A program made the position numbers and the translations under genes. This document shows positions 7,732 through 17,334 of a DNA stretch of 64,000 nt, piece by piece; positions within the stretch are counted from its first letter, which is position 1, and each line of letters begins with the position of its first letter. The stretch is taken from NCBI RefSeq assembly GCF_011045125.1, contig NZ_JAAKZF010000002.1:1-64000 (forward strand), written 5' to 3'. This stretch comes from Allomesorhizobium camelthorni (lineage in GTDB: Bacteria > Pseudomonadota > Alphaproteobacteria > Rhizobiales > Rhizobiaceae). The notes under the pieces were generated by a model. It ran no database searches. It was given only the letters and a program-made list of their open reading frames with translations, and was not told the origin of the DNA.

Positions 7732-7779
7732 GGCCTGGCCTGCTTGCGCGCTTCGGCGGCGCGGCCTAGATTCCGTCGT

Positions 7780-8397
7780 ATGCCCCATGACCACGATCAT
7801 TATCACGACAACGAACTCGACCCTATGGCCGCGCGGGCCAAGGCGCTGGAGACGATCCTGACCCAGAAAGGGCTGATCGACCCGGCGGCGATCGACGCGA
7901 TCGTCGAGACCTACGAGACGAAGATCGGCCCGCGTAACGGCGCGAAAGTCGTCGCCAAGGCGTGGAGCGATCCCGCTTACGCCGAACGGCTGAAGAAGGA
8001 TGCGACGGCGGCGATCGCTTCGCTCGGCTTCACCGGCAGGCAGGGCGAGCACATGCAGGCGGTGTTCAACATCGCCGATACGCACAACCTCCTCGTCTGC
8101 ACGCTGTGCTCCTGCTATCCCTGGTCGGTGCTCGGGCTGCCGCCCGTATGGTACAAGTCGCCGCCCTATCGCTCGAAAGCGGTGATTGACCCGCGCGGCG
8201 TTCTTGCCGAATTCGGCGTCTCGCTGCCGGCGGAGACAAAGATCCGGGTATGGGATTCGACCGCCGAACTCCGCTACCTCGTGGTGCCGATGCGGCCAAA
8301 CGGCACGGAAGGCTGGAGCGAGGAAAGATTGGCTGAACTGGTCACACGCGATTCGATGATCGGCACGGGACTGGCGCTGGAGCCGCAAGCAGCATGA
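7780..8397 (+). CDS. nthA: nitrile hydratase alpha subunit, cobalt type
   Basis: A 205-residue metal-binding subunit of nitrile hydratase, which hydrates nitriles to amides. The metal claw is Cys107-Thr-Leu-Cys110-Ser-Cys112 (CTLCSC); threonine at the second position is the hallmark of the cobalt type, while iron enzymes carry CSLCSC. The N-terminus is histidine-rich ([12 protein letters not shown]). ATG 7780 is preferred over an ATG 36 bases upstream because the family begins with this His-rich segment. The stop overlaps the beta-subunit start by ATGA. No amidase gene is next to it. Confidence 0.95.
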   Translation: MPHDHDHYHDNELDPMAARAKALETILTQKGLIDPAAIDAIVETYETKIGPRNGAKVVAKAWSDPAYAERLKKDATAAIASLGFTGRQGEHMQAVFNIADTHNLLVCTLCSCYPWSVLGLPPVWYKSPPYRSKAVIDPRGVLAEFGVSLPAETKIRVWDSTAELRYLVVPMRPNGTEGWSEERLAELVTRDSMIGTGLALEPQAA

Positions 8398-9053
8398 ACG
8401 GGCCGCACGATCTCGGCGGGCAGATGGGGTTCGGGCCAGTCGCGCCGGAAAAGGACGAGCCGTATTTCCACGCCGAGTGGGAGAAGCGTGCGCTCGGCGT
8501 AACGCTGACCTCAGGCGCGATGGGCCACTGGACCATCGACGAAAGCCGCCACGCTCGCGAATGCCTGCATCCAGCGGATTACTATTCCTCGAGCTACTAT
8601 GAAATCTGGATTAAGGCGCTGGAAACGCTGCTCAAGCGCCACGGTTTCGTCATGGACGAGGAAGTGGCCGCCGGCAAGGCGCTGGGCTCAGGAACGACGC
8701 CGAAACGTGTGCTGAAGGCCGAGAACGTCGCCGCCGTGCTGGCGAAGGGCGGGCCATGCGACCGGCCGGTCGAGGCGCCGGCACGGTTCGAGGCAGGCGA
8801 CCGGGTGCGGACCAAGAATTTTCACCCCACTGGCCACACAAGGCTGCCGCGCTATGCCCGCGGCAAGCTCGGCGTGGTCGAGGCAGTGCACGATGGGTTT
8901 GTCTTCCCCGACAGCAACGCGCATGGGGGCGGCGAAAACCCGCAGCGGGTCTACACGGTTGTCTTCTCAGCTGCGGAAATCTGGGGCGAGGGAGCCGACC
9001 CGACGCTGACGGTCTCGATCGATGCCTGGGAGAGCTACCTTGAGCCGGCGTGA
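8394..9053 (+). CDS. nthB: nitrile hydratase beta subunit
   Basis: A 219-residue partner of the alpha subunit; the two form a heterotetramer with the active site at their interface. The opening [16 protein letters not shown] is the classic beta-subunit start, and the conserved [15 protein letters not shown] helix follows. The C-terminal SH3-like half contains [22 protein letters not shown], a family signature. It is translationally coupled to nthA (ATGA) and overlaps the accessory gene that follows. Confidence 0.95.
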   Translation: MNGPHDLGGQMGFGPVAPEKDEPYFHAEWEKRALGVTLTSGAMGHWTIDESRHARECLHPADYYSSSYYEIWIKALETLLKRHGFVMDEEVAAGKALGSGTTPKRVLKAENVAAVLAKGGPCDRPVEAPARFEAGDRVRTKNFHPTGHTRLPRYARGKLGVVEAVHDGFVFPDSNAHGGGENPQRVYTVVFSAAEIWGEGADPTLTVSIDAWESYLEPA

Positions 9054-9432
9054 GGCCGACTCCGGGCCGTCGAAAATAACCGGCGAACCCATCAATGGTG
9101 CGCTTCCGAAGGACAGCCCGGTCTTCGCCGAACCCTGGCAAGCCGAAGCCTTCGCCATGGTTGTGGCGCTCAATGAGCGCGGGATGTTTTCGTGGAGCGA
9201 ATGGGCGGACGCGCTGTCGGCGGAAGTGAAAAGTTCCAACGCTGCGCCGGACGGCAGCGATTACTACGATTGCTGGCTGCGTGCGCTGGAAAACCTGCTG
9301 GCTGCAAAAGGCGTTGCCGGCGGGAATGAAATCGATGCGCTGGCCGCCGCCTGGCATCGCGCCGCGCATGCGACGCCGCATGGCAAGCCGATCCTGCTGG
9401 AGAACGATCCGGAGTGGGATTCGAGATCGTAA
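9022..9432 (+). CDS. nitrile hydratase accessory protein (activator, P14K-like)
   Basis: A 136-residue homologue of the N-terminal half of the beta subunit (FAEPWQAEAFAMVVALNERGMFSWSEWADAL, then YYDCWLRALENLLAAKG). In cobalt nitrile hydratases this small third protein delivers cobalt to the alpha subunit by subunit exchange and is needed for maturation. The ATG at 9022 overlaps nthB by 32 bases; a TTG at 9040 is an alternative start. The order alpha-beta-activator matches known operons. Confidence 0.88.
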   Translation: MPGRATLSRREADSGPSKITGEPINGALPKDSPVFAEPWQAEAFAMVVALNERGMFSWSEWADALSAEVKSSNAAPDGSDYYDCWLRALENLLAAKGVAGGNEIDALAAAWHRAAHATPHGKPILLENDPEWDSRS

Positions 9433-9449
9433 AGGGTTCTTCTACGTGA

Positions 9450-9806
9450 TCAGGCCTTTTGCAGATACGGATCGACTGTCGGCCACACCTGTGCGTCGGG
9501 CGCCGACAGCCCTCGGCCTCGGCGCGCGATGAGGCAGTCGCCGCCGCCCGGCAAGCAGGCGCGGCAGACGTCGGGGCGGATCTCATAGATCGAACAGGAC
9601 GTCGATTTGCCGACCTTGCCAACAAGTGCCGAACAGCGCGCGCCGTCGCAGCGCATGCCGCTTTCGTCGCGGGACACGTGTTCGGCGGGGATTCGATCGA
9701 GCCGGGAGTCGGGTTCGGTGGAGAATCTCGGCCATGCCGACGAGTGGGAGCAGCAAGCGCCGCATGCGTTGCAATCAAAGCTGCCGCTCAACAGAGGCTC
9801 GGTCAA
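9450..9806 (-). CDS. YkgJ-family cysteine cluster protein
   Basis: A 118-residue protein with the CxxCGxCC signature (CNACGACC, residues 12-19) and further cysteines in MRCDGARCSAL, SCSIYEIRPDVCRACLPGGGDC. This pattern defines the YkgJ family, assumed to bind zinc or an Fe-S cluster; no reaction is established. It is convergent with the nitrile hydratase operon, 18 bases from its end, and may end the minus-strand run of small genes that begins at 10671. Confidence 0.88.
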   Translation of the reverse strand: MTEPLLSGSFDCNACGACCSHSSAWPRFSTEPDSRLDRIPAEHVSRDESGMRCDGARCSALVGKVGKSTSCSIYEIRPDVCRACLPGGGDCLIARRGRGLSAPDAQVWPTVDPYLQKA

Positions 9807-9863
9807 GCGCGTGCACTGCCGACGGTAGGGAAATTCCGGTTCAGGTGCGTTCCCTGCAAAGCG

Positions 9864-10052
9864 CTATTTCTTGCGGCGTTTGCGCGGCGCTGCGGGCTCG
9901 GCGTTGAAGAGATCGGTCCCCACTTCGGCGGCAGGCGGCGCCTCGTGCGTCCCGCTGGCCGGGTTCCCGTCAATTTCGGGTTCGGTTTTCCTGGCGGCCT
10001 TGACCGGAGCCGCCGCTTTGGGTTCGTCCTTGACGGTAAATTTTATGGCCAT
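9864..10052 (-). CDS. small basic hypothetical protein
   Basis: A 62-residue protein of low complexity: MAIKFTVKDEPKAAAPVKAA at the start, proline/alanine/glutamate-rich middle, and a basic end PRKRRKK. Such short lysine/alanine-rich proteins are widespread in Rhizobiales, with no function known to me. It is 20 bases after the preceding minus-strand gene, which fits one operon. It is probably disordered and nucleic-acid binding by composition only. Confidence 0.55.
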   Translation of the reverse strand: MAIKFTVKDEPKAAAPVKAARKTEPEIDGNPASGTHEAPPAAEVGTDLFNAEPAAPRKRRKK

Positions 10053-10072
10053 GGTCGATCCTGAACTGGCGA

Positions 10073-10450
10073 TCAGTCGCGCGGATTGCGGAGGCGGCCG
10101 ATCAGCGCTGAAACAGCGGTGATGTTCATTTCTTCGGGCGACCAGTTTCTGGCCTCCTCGATATGCCTGGGGGCGAGTTCGCGATGCGTGCTGCCGCTAT
10201 AGGCGGCGTCCGGATGGACTGACGTCCGGTCTGTCCTGGCATCGTGGCGGACATATTCGATCAGGTAGTTCGGGCATTCGACCCGGCCGCGCACGCCGAT
10301 CCGCACCTGTGCGTCGCCATGAGCGCGCCGGCAGCGTTCCAGCTTCTCGAGGATGCGCCGGACATATTCGACCGGATTGTCGAGCGTTTGCACGACATCG
10401 GCGATGGTGGAATCCGCCGCCATCGACACCAGAACCGCGCGCCTCGCCAT
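10073..10450 (-). CDS. conserved hypothetical protein
   Basis: A 125-residue protein without a domain I recognise. It contains a helical segment VEYVRRILEKLERCRRAHGD and a strand-like VRIGVRGRVECPNYLIEYVRHD, ending in a conserved-looking NITAVSALIGRLRNPRD. Its ATG shares an ATGA overlap with the upstream gene's stop, which is good evidence that both are real and co-translated. No signal peptide or membrane segment is visible. Confidence 0.65.
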   Translation of the reverse strand: MARRAVLVSMAADSTIADVVQTLDNPVEYVRRILEKLERCRRAHGDAQVRIGVRGRVECPNYLIEYVRHDARTDRTSVHPDAAYSGSTHRELAPRHIEEARNWSPEEMNITAVSALIGRLRNPRD

Positions 10451-10671
10451 CAGCGTTTGCCCTTGCGTTTGGAGGCCGCGGCAAGCTCTTCCGCTTCCTT
10501 CTCCAGGCGCAGTTCTCTCAGTCGCGCGGTCTTTGCCTCGCGCGCCTGGCTGACGGCGTCGTGTTCCGAAATGATGCGGTTGAGCGCCATAGACTGCGTC
10601 TGCGTTTTGCTGAAAAACGATTCAGCCTGGTCGCGGGATTTCTTCGAGTTCTCGGTCACACCTATATCCAT
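10450..10671 (-). CDS. small helical hypothetical protein
   Basis: A 73-residue, highly charged, predicted coiled-coil protein (RDQAESFFSKTQTQSMALNR, then AREAKTARLRELRLEKEAEELAAASKRKGKR). An in-frame GTG at 10659 would give a start MTENSKKSRDQ, which may be the true one. It is first in a minus-strand run of small genes and is coupled by ATGA to the next. Function unknown. The cold-shock gene upstream is separated by an intrinsic terminator. Confidence 0.65.
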   Translation of the reverse strand: MDIGVTENSKKSRDQAESFFSKTQTQSMALNRIISEHDAVSQAREAKTARLRELRLEKEAEELAAASKRKGKR

Positions 10672-10676
10672 CGATC

Positions 10677-10706
10677 AAAAGAAAAAGGCCAGGCAAAAGC
10701 CCGGCC
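10677..10706 (-). terminator. intrinsic terminator of the cold-shock gene
   Basis: Read on the minus strand: GGCCGGGC, loop TTTT, GCCTGGCC (eight pairs, one G-U), followed by TTTTTCTTTT. It lies 68 bases after the csp stop and just before the next minus-strand gene, isolating the two. Confidence 0.85.
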
Positions 10707-10773
10707 TCCCTGTGACATTCACCTCTTCAACGATGCCAGTACATCCGTGGTCATCGGTGAGGCGAATGCCGAT

Positions 10774-10983
10774 TTATGCAGCTTTAAGCTGGTCGGCCGA
10801 CATTTTGCCCGACTTCGCGTCGCGCACCATCTCGTAGCCGAGCTTCTGGCCTTCCGCGATATCGCGCATTCCAGCGCGCTCGACAGCCGAGATGTGGACG
10901 AATACGTCCTGGCCGCCATCGTCAGGTTGAATAAAGCCGAAGCCTTTTGTGGCGTTGAACCATTTAACTGTGCCGGTGCTCAT
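10774..10983 (-). CDS. cspA: cold-shock protein (CspA family)
   Basis: A 69-residue single cold-shock domain. RNP1 is KGFGFI and RNP2 is DVFVHI, inside MSTGTVKWFNATKGFGFIQP. It binds single-stranded RNA or DNA as an RNA chaperone. The start at 10983 follows a good GGAAAGGG site; the frame stays open upstream but that part is leader. The leader is about 140 bases, as in temperature-responsive csp mRNAs. A strong terminator follows. Confidence 0.95.
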   Translation of the reverse strand: MSTGTVKWFNATKGFGFIQPDDGGQDVFVHISAVERAGMRDIAEGQKLGYEMVRDAKSGKMSADQLKAA

Positions 10984-11130
10984 GATGAACCCTTTCCATA
11001 GAAATATTAGTTTACCGCCGTGCGAATGCAAAACGGAGGTTTGTCTCGATGTTTGAAGGGAGAGGTTCGCCAAGGGCGCGCCAGACGCGCAGATAAACAA
11101 AAGTCAGACAAGCAAATATCGATTGAGCGT

Positions 11131-11159
11131 GTGTAATCTTCTTAATCGCCGATGTCAAC
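11131..11159 (-). promoter_or_regulatory. candidate promoter of the cold-shock gene
   Basis: On the minus strand, TTGACA (11159-11154) is a perfect -35 and TACACA (11136-11131) a weak -10 with a 17-base spacer. The resulting leader would be about 140 bases to the ATG at 10983. The remaining interval (10984-11252) shows no other gene. Confidence 0.5.
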
Positions 11160-11252
11160 TTTTGGTTTTTCCGGCATTTCGGTTCGCTCATCGGTTGTCA
11201 CGCGGTTGCGGTTGAAAATCTCCACCACCGGAGGCCGCCGGCTGTCTTCGCG

Positions 11253-12317
11253 CTAGCCCATGACGCGCCGGACGGTCTTTGACATACGCGCAAGGACAGG
11301 GGGTCTCGACGATGCGACAAGCTTCCACGACAAGATTGTGCGGGCCATCCGCCGCGGAAGCACGCCGATGGACAGAAACCACGCCGCCAGAAATGCGCGC
11401 CTGCGCAAGGAGGCATTCATCTCCATGCTCGCCGCGACGCCGGCAGCAGCCAACGCCAGCTTGTTGTCGCTGCGTACGGGATGATGGGTCCTGTCCATGC
11501 ACAACGAGGCCAGTCGCTCTTCGAGGTGACCCGGATCGCGCAGGCCGATATTTTCCGGCAACTCCAGTCCCACGTCGGCGGCCTGGCGGGACAGCGCCGC
11601 AAAGCGATTGAAATCGTGCCGTAGCCGCCACCGCGCACGTTCGCCAAGCTTTTCTCCAAATGTCGAATGGTTTGTGCCGTGCTGGCGATAGGCCCCAAGG
11701 CAGGTATCGATCGATTTCACGCATCCATATAGCGGTGCGACTGTCACGAGATAGCCGTCCGCTCCTTGCCTGAAATCGGCTTCCGGAATTGGAAATACGG
11801 ACTCGAGCGTCGAACGATCGAAGGCCAAGCCGCTTGTTACGGTCGTCTGATATCGCCCGCGGCGCAGAAGCTTGGGAACCACATTGCCGCCGTCGAACGG
11901 CAGTTCCGGGGGCGGGAAAACATCCAGGATTTCGTGGCCCTCATCGACCAGATGCAGCCTGAATTGGGCCTGCGCGGTTTTCATGTTCCACTTGTCGATA
12001 ACCTCCGATACCGCGTTCGGGTAGAGGTAATCATCGGCATCCAGGAAGAAAACGATCTGCCCTTTGGAGGCCGCAAAGCCCGTGTTGAAGGCCGCCGCAT
12101 GCCCACCATTCTCGGCCCTGAAACGCGGTACAATCTTGTCGCCAAACGATTTTATGATTTCCGCCGATCCATCGGTCGAGACATCGTCGACGACGATCAC
12201 TTCCACGGCGGGATGGATCTGACCCAAAGCGCTGTCGATGCAGCGTCGAAGAAACCGCGCATAATTGAAATTCGTGATTATGATCGATACCGGAACGACC
12301 GGTGTGGGATATCGCAT
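11253..12317 (-). CDS. glycosyltransferase family 2 protein
   Basis: A 354-residue GT-A fold glycosyltransferase, presumably for a surface polysaccharide or glycan. The N-terminal NDP-sugar site is clear: VSIIITNFNYARFLRRCIDSAL, VIVVDDVSTDGS, then the DxD-type FFLDADDYL around residue 95. The C-terminal third is less conserved and ends in a basic helix. ATG 12317 is chosen because it has GCGAGG eight bases upstream and starts just before the conserved strand. An earlier ATG at 12401 would add 28 residues. It stands alone, divergent from the helicase gene. Confidence 0.87.
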   Translation of the reverse strand: MRYPTPVVPVSIIITNFNYARFLRRCIDSALGQIHPAVEVIVVDDVSTDGSAEIIKSFGDKIVPRFRAENGGHAAAFNTGFAASKGQIVFFLDADDYLYPNAVSEVIDKWNMKTAQAQFRLHLVDEGHEILDVFPPPELPFDGGNVVPKLLRRGRYQTTVTSGLAFDRSTLESVFPIPEADFRQGADGYLVTVAPLYGCVKSIDTCLGAYRQHGTNHSTFGEKLGERARWRLRHDFNRFAALSRQAADVGLELPENIGLRDPGHLEERLASLCMDRTHHPVRSDNKLALAAAGVAASMEMNASLRRRAFLAAWFLSIGVLPRRMARTILSWKLVASSRPPVLARMSKTVRRVMG

Positions 12318-12469
12318 CGGATGAACCTCGCAGTCTTTTTCGGGGAGATAGCGGCGGTCTTCTCGTGGGAGTCCGACGGGCCTAGCAGCCAAGTTTGACA
12401 AAAAAACGCAGCCGCCAGGGATCGGGAAGGCCTCTTGCCCTCTCCGCCCGAATCTTGTCTCTCCATGTG

Positions 12470-13597
12470 ATGGAATTTTCTCCCCAGCAGGATGATGCGC
12501 TGAAGGCGGTGGCGCGGTGGCTGAAGGCGGGCAGGCCGCAGGTCTTCCGGCTGTTCGGCTATGCCGGCACCGGCAAGACCACGCTTGCGCGCTATTTCGC
12601 CGAGCATGTCGACGGCCAGGTGCAATTCGCCGCCTTCACCGGCAAGGCGGCGCAGGTGCTACGCTCCAAGGGCGCGGTCAACGCCCGCACCATCCATTCG
12701 CTGATCTACCGGCCGCGCGGCGAGGAAGCGGTCGCCGACGAGACGACCGGCAAGACCTCGATGTCGCCGACATTTGCACTCAACCGGCAGAGCCCGATTT
12801 CGAAGGCGACGCTGGTCATCATCGACGAGTGCTCGATGGTCGACGAGCAGCTTGGCCGCGACCTCCTGTCGTTCGGCACGCCGGTTCTGGTGCTCGGCGA
12901 TCCCGCGCAGTTGCCGCCGATCTCGGGCGGCGGCTTCTTCACCGAGCATGAACCCGACATTCTCCTGACCGAAATCCACCGGCAGGCGCGCGACAATCCG
13001 ATCATCCGGCTGGCGCTCGACGTGCGCGAAGGCCGTGAATTCATGCGCGGTGATTACGGCACGGCGAAAGTGATCGGCAAGGAGGAGGTGACGCGGGAAC
13101 TGGTGCTCGCCGCCGACCAGGTGCTGGTCGGCACGAACCGCACGCGAAAGCGCTACAACTACCGGCTTCGCGAGTTGAAAGGATTCACGGCGAGCTATCC
13201 GCAGGCCGGCGACAAGCTGGTCTGCCTGCGCAACGATCCGGCGAAAGGCCTGCTCAACGGCTCGCTGTGGAAGGTGATGACCTCGTCGCGCGAGACGGTG
13301 AAGCCGGGCATCAATCTCCTGGTCTCGCCGGAGGAGGACGATCCCGATCGCGGCGTCGCCAAGATCAAGCTGCTCAAGGCGGCATTCGAGGATCCGGACG
13401 CCGACATTCCGTGGACCCAGAAGAAGCGCTTCGACGATTTCGACTATGGTTACGCGCTGACCGTGCACAAGGCGCAGGGCTCGCAATGGAACGACATCGT
13501 GCTGTTCGACGAAAGCTACGCGTTCAAGGACACCCGCCAGCGCTGGCTCTATACCGCGATCACGAGGGCGGCGCAGACACTGACGATCGTTCGCTGA
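12470..13597 (+). CDS. RecD-like/Dda-type ATP-dependent DNA helicase
   Basis: A 375-residue superfamily 1B helicase. Walker A is GYAGTGKTT (residues about 28-36), Walker B is VIIDECSMVD, motif III is GDPAQLPPI, and motif VI lies in the C-terminal UvrD_C_2 region (YALTVHKAQGSQWNDIVLF and YTAITRAAQTL). It is much shorter than RecD or RecD2 and lacks a long N-terminal domain, resembling phage Dda-like helicases with a 5'-3' polarity. ATG 12470 is chosen at the start of the conserved EFSPQQDDAL segment. The frame is open 75 bases further upstream. Confidence 0.9.
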   Translation: MEFSPQQDDALKAVARWLKAGRPQVFRLFGYAGTGKTTLARYFAEHVDGQVQFAAFTGKAAQVLRSKGAVNARTIHSLIYRPRGEEAVADETTGKTSMSPTFALNRQSPISKATLVIIDECSMVDEQLGRDLLSFGTPVLVLGDPAQLPPISGGGFFTEHEPDILLTEIHRQARDNPIIRLALDVREGREFMRGDYGTAKVIGKEEVTRELVLAADQVLVGTNRTRKRYNYRLRELKGFTASYPQAGDKLVCLRNDPAKGLLNGSLWKVMTSSRETVKPGINLLVSPEEDDPDRGVAKIKLLKAAFEDPDADIPWTQKKRFDDFDYGYALTVHKAQGSQWNDIVLFDESYAFKDTRQRWLYTAITRAAQTLTIVR

Positions 13598-14002
13598 TCA
13601 GGCCGTAGCGACAGGCCTGGCATCGATCCACTCCCATGCCGCCGCTTCCTCATCGGCATCGAAATAGCGGGTCTCGATAGAGGTGAGCGGCCCGAATATG
13701 CCGATCACGGTGCGCAACCATGCCGGCCCGCCGACCACCGCATATTTGCGGATGTGGCGCAGCGCGCGGGTCTTGCCGCGGATCGTGGCATCGGTGAAGG
13801 CGGCGCTCCAGTCGAAGCCCTCATAACGGGAGATGCGGACGAGAAGGTCGATCTTGTCATGCACGGCGTATGCGCCCTCGAGCAGGCCGTAGGCATTTTC
13901 CAGATCGGCCGCGGTGAAACGGCCGACGATTTCCAGCGCGCACAAATCCTCGCGGTTGGTGTCGATGCGGCGAATGGCCGGCACATGGTCGAGCGGATGC
14001 AT
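13598..14002 (-). CDS. STAS/SEC14-like (SpoIIAA-like) protein
   Basis: A 134-residue protein resembling the SpoIIAA-like family in which a STAS/SEC14 fold may bind lipid or another protein. Visible elements are [20 protein letters not shown], a central [16 protein letters not shown], and a C-terminal [20 protein letters not shown], the typical end of this family. ATG 14002 is preferred over 14035. It is convergent with the helicase gene with no spacing. Function is not established. Confidence 0.75.
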   Translation of the reverse strand: MHPLDHVPAIRRIDTNREDLCALEIVGRFTAADLENAYGLLEGAYAVHDKIDLLVRISRYEGFDWSAAFTDATIRGKTRALRHIRKYAVVGGPAWLRTVIGIFGPLTSIETRYFDADEEAAAWEWIDARPVATA

Positions 14003-14109
14003 GCGGCGTCCTTTCGAGGGAAGTCGGTCTTGCACTGGAACACATGAATGGTCGTGTCAGTTCCCGCCGGAGCGGCTATAGAGACGCTGCAACAGTTTCG
14101 AGACGCCCC

Positions 14110-14850
14110 ATGCCCGCAAAACTTTCCGTCAATTTGAATGCAATCGCCATGCTGCGCAACCGGCGCGACCTGCCTTGGCCGAGCGTCAGCGGGTTGGGGC
14201 GCATCGCGCTCGCCGCCGGCGCGCATGGGCTGACGGTGCATCCGCGGCCCGACCAGCGCCATACGCGCTATTCCGACCTGCCCGAACTCCGCGCGCTGAT
14301 CGACGACGAGTTTCCGCAGGCCGAGTTCAACATCGAAGGCTATCCAGCCGAAGAGTTTCTGGGCCTTGTGGAGAAGAACCAGCCGGAACAGGTGACGCTG
14401 GTGCCGGACGATCCGGCGCAGGCGACGTCCGACCATGGCTGGGATTTCGCCGCGAATGCTGCCTTCCTGACACCGATAGTCAGGCGGCTGAAGAAAGGCG
14501 GTTTCCGAGTGTCGCTGTTCGCCGATCCCGACCCGGCTGGAATTGCAGTCGCCCGCGACATCGGCGCCGACCGTATCGAACTCTACACCGGCCCCTATGG
14601 CAGCTGCCATTCCGATTCAGAAAAAGCCAACAAGGAGCTGGAAAGATTGGGCAAAGCCGCTGACGTCGCACTTGCTGCCGGGCTCGGCGTCAATGCCGGG
14701 CACGATCTCGTTGTCAGCAATCTGCCGGCGCTCGCCAGGCGAATTCCGCAACTGGCCGAAGTGTCGATAGGGCACGGCCTGACGGCGGACGCCCTGGAAC
14801 ACGGCATGGCCGAAACGGTTCGCAGATTCCTGAAGGCCTGCGGCTGGTAG
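14110..14850 (+). CDS. pdxJ: pyridoxine 5'-phosphate synthase
   Basis: A 246-residue TIM-barrel enzyme that condenses 1-deoxyxylulose 5-phosphate with 3-amino-2-oxopropyl phosphate, the last ring-forming step of the DXP-dependent vitamin B6 route. The opening [15 protein letters not shown], the catalytic [36 protein letters not shown] and the closing [13 protein letters not shown] are all family signatures. ATG 14110 starts at the expected position; the frame is open to 14044. No other pdx gene is nearby. Confidence 0.95.
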   Translation: MPAKLSVNLNAIAMLRNRRDLPWPSVSGLGRIALAAGAHGLTVHPRPDQRHTRYSDLPELRALIDDEFPQAEFNIEGYPAEEFLGLVEKNQPEQVTLVPDDPAQATSDHGWDFAANAAFLTPIVRRLKKGGFRVSLFADPDPAGIAVARDIGADRIELYTGPYGSCHSDSEKANKELERLGKAADVALAAGLGVNAGHDLVVSNLPALARRIPQLAEVSIGHGLTADALEHGMAETVRRFLKACGW

Positions 14851-14901
14851 CCATGCGGCCCGGCAGACTATATCTCCTTGGGCCCAAATACGGAGGAGAC
14901 C

Positions 14902-15279
14902 ATGGCTGTTGCAGTCCGCTATATCGTGAACGACGTCGAGCAGGCGATCAGCTTTTATCGCGACCTGCTCGGCTTCAAAGTCGATTTTCATCCCGCCCCC
15001 GGCTTTGCCGCGCTTTCGCGCGGTGACCTCAGGCTGCTTCTGAACCGTCCTGGAGCCGGAGGTGCAGGCCAGGCGATGCCGGAAGGCGCGACGCCCGCGC
15101 CGGGCGGCTGGAACCGTTTTCAGGTCGAATGCAACGATCTGGAAGCGATGGTTGCGGATTTGAAGGCCAAGGGATGCCGGTTCCGCAGCGATATCATCAT
15201 GGGCAACGGCGGCAAGCAAATCCTGCTCGACGATCCATCGGGCAACGCCATCGAGCTTTTCGAGCCGGCACGGCGTTGA
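14902..15279 (+). CDS. VOC-family (glyoxalase/bleomycin-resistance fold) protein
   Basis: A 125-residue single-module VOC protein: VRYIVNDVEQAISFYRDLLGF at the N-terminus, and QILLDDPSGNAIELFEPAR at the C-terminus containing the usual metal-ligand glutamate. Family members include glyoxalase I-like enzymes and drug-binding proteins; the substrate is unknown. ATG 14902 follows GGAGGAGACC, a strong ribosome site; an upstream TTG is unlikely. The TetR regulator gene is 99 bases downstream on the same strand. Confidence 0.85.
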   Translation: MAVAVRYIVNDVEQAISFYRDLLGFKVDFHPAPGFAALSRGDLRLLLNRPGAGGAGQAMPEGATPAPGGWNRFQVECNDLEAMVADLKAKGCRFRSDIIMGNGGKQILLDDPSGNAIELFEPARR

Positions 15280-15329
15280 GCGTTGCAACGGCGCTTGCGC
15301 CGCGGGGAAATATGCTGCATAGAGCCGAA

Positions 15330-15347
15330 CCGTAACGTACGGTACGG
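15330..15347. promoter_or_regulatory. quasi-palindrome upstream of the tetR gene, possible operator
   Basis: CCGTAACGTACGGTACGG lies 32 bases before the tetR ATG. It is a near-perfect inverted repeat with two mismatched pairs about its centre. TetR repressors usually bind such sites over their own promoter. No clean -10 or -35 pair is visible, so the call rests on symmetry and position. Confidence 0.35.
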
Positions 15348-15378
15348 CGGGTCGCGATCTGCCGAACGCAGGCAGGAT

Positions 15379-16014
15379 ATGCAGGCAAGCCTTGAAATTG
15401 ATGGCGGCGGCGAGCTGACGGAACGTCAAAAGGACGTTCTGAATGCGGCTCTGCGCCTGCTCGTCGAGGAAGGCGACCGGCTGACCATGACGGCCGTCGC
15501 GCGCCGCGCCAGCTGCTCCAAGGAAACGCTCTACAAATGGTTCGGCGACCGCGATGGGCTGCTCATCGCTACGGTACAGTGGCAGGCGTCGAAGGTGCGC
15601 GTCGCGCCGGTCGATCGCGCCCGCATCGACCTGCCGTCGCTAACGGCGAGCCTGGAAGGTTTTGCTTCCGACTGGCTGAGCGTGATCTCGTCGGAAACCT
15701 CGATTGCGCTCAACCGGGTGGCGATCGCCCGCGCCGGATCCGACGGCCACGGGCTCGGCGCAATCGTGCTCGACAATGGCCGCATAGCCTTGGCGCGGCG
15801 GCTGAAGCCGGTGCTGGAAGCGGCGCGCGGCAAGGGCCTGCTCGCATTCGACGACGCCGAGACGGCGTTCCGGAGCTTTTTCGGGCTGGTCGCCCGCGAC
15901 GTGCAGATCCGGCTGCTGCTCGGCGACAGGCTGAAATTGACCGAGGCGGAGATCGGCCGCGACGCGGCGCTGGCGACGCGGCAGTTTCTGGCGCTTTATG
16001 GGGGCGAGAGATGA
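15379..16014 (+). CDS. TetR-family transcriptional regulator
   Basis: A 211-residue regulator. The N-terminal HTH spans residues about 12-60 (RQKDVLNAALRLLVEEGDRL, then TMTAVARRASCSKETLYKWF). The C-terminal part resembles the TetR_C AefR-like domain (FRSFFGLVARDVQIRLLLGD). The start at 15379 has a GGCAGG ribosome site; the upstream extension has no regulator-like sequence. The target genes are unknown. A quasi-palindrome precedes the start. A large inverted repeat begins right after the stop. Confidence 0.88.
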   Translation: MQASLEIDGGGELTERQKDVLNAALRLLVEEGDRLTMTAVARRASCSKETLYKWFGDRDGLLIATVQWQASKVRVAPVDRARIDLPSLTASLEGFASDWLSVISSETSIALNRVAIARAGSDGHGLGAIVLDNGRIALARRLKPVLEAARGKGLLAFDDAETAFRSFFGLVARDVQIRLLLGDRLKLTEAEIGRDAALATRQFLALYGGER

Positions 16015-16018
16015 TGGT

Positions 16019-16261
16019 GCGTCCTTTGAGGCTCGCCCATGGAAGTCTGGCGCTTAATCACCAGTGCAGTGCGGGCTCGCACCTCAGGATGAGGAGCGGC
16101 GTGCCTGCGAAGGCCAATCATGGCGGTTGGCGCCAATCCTTGGGGGCACGCCGTTGACGATTTGCGGTCCGGGCACACCCTCCCTCATCCTGAGGTGCGA
16201 GCCTGCAGGACGCCGTGCAAATTCAGCACCTTTCCTTCCGGGGGCGAGCCTCGAAGGACGC
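16019..16261. repeat. nested large inverted repeat between tetR and ilvC
   Basis: Two pairs of arms are nested. The outer arms, 16019-16038 and 16242-16261, match over 20 bases with one mismatch (core GAGGCTCGCCC/GGGCGAGCCTC). The inner arms, 16074-16094 and 16183-16203, match perfectly over 21 bases. Each inner arm contains the mini-hairpin CCTCA-TCC-TGAGG. The pattern CCTCATCCTGAGGTGCGAGCC followed by CGAGCCTCGAAGGACGC is one I recognise as a recurrent intergenic repeat in Bradyrhizobium-type genomes. No gene occurs in the 289-base gap. Confidence 0.8.
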
Positions 16262-16285
16262 GTTGAACCGAGATACTGGATCTAA

Positions 16286-17323
<1,038 letters not shown>

Positions 17324-17334
17324 GGGAACTGCTG

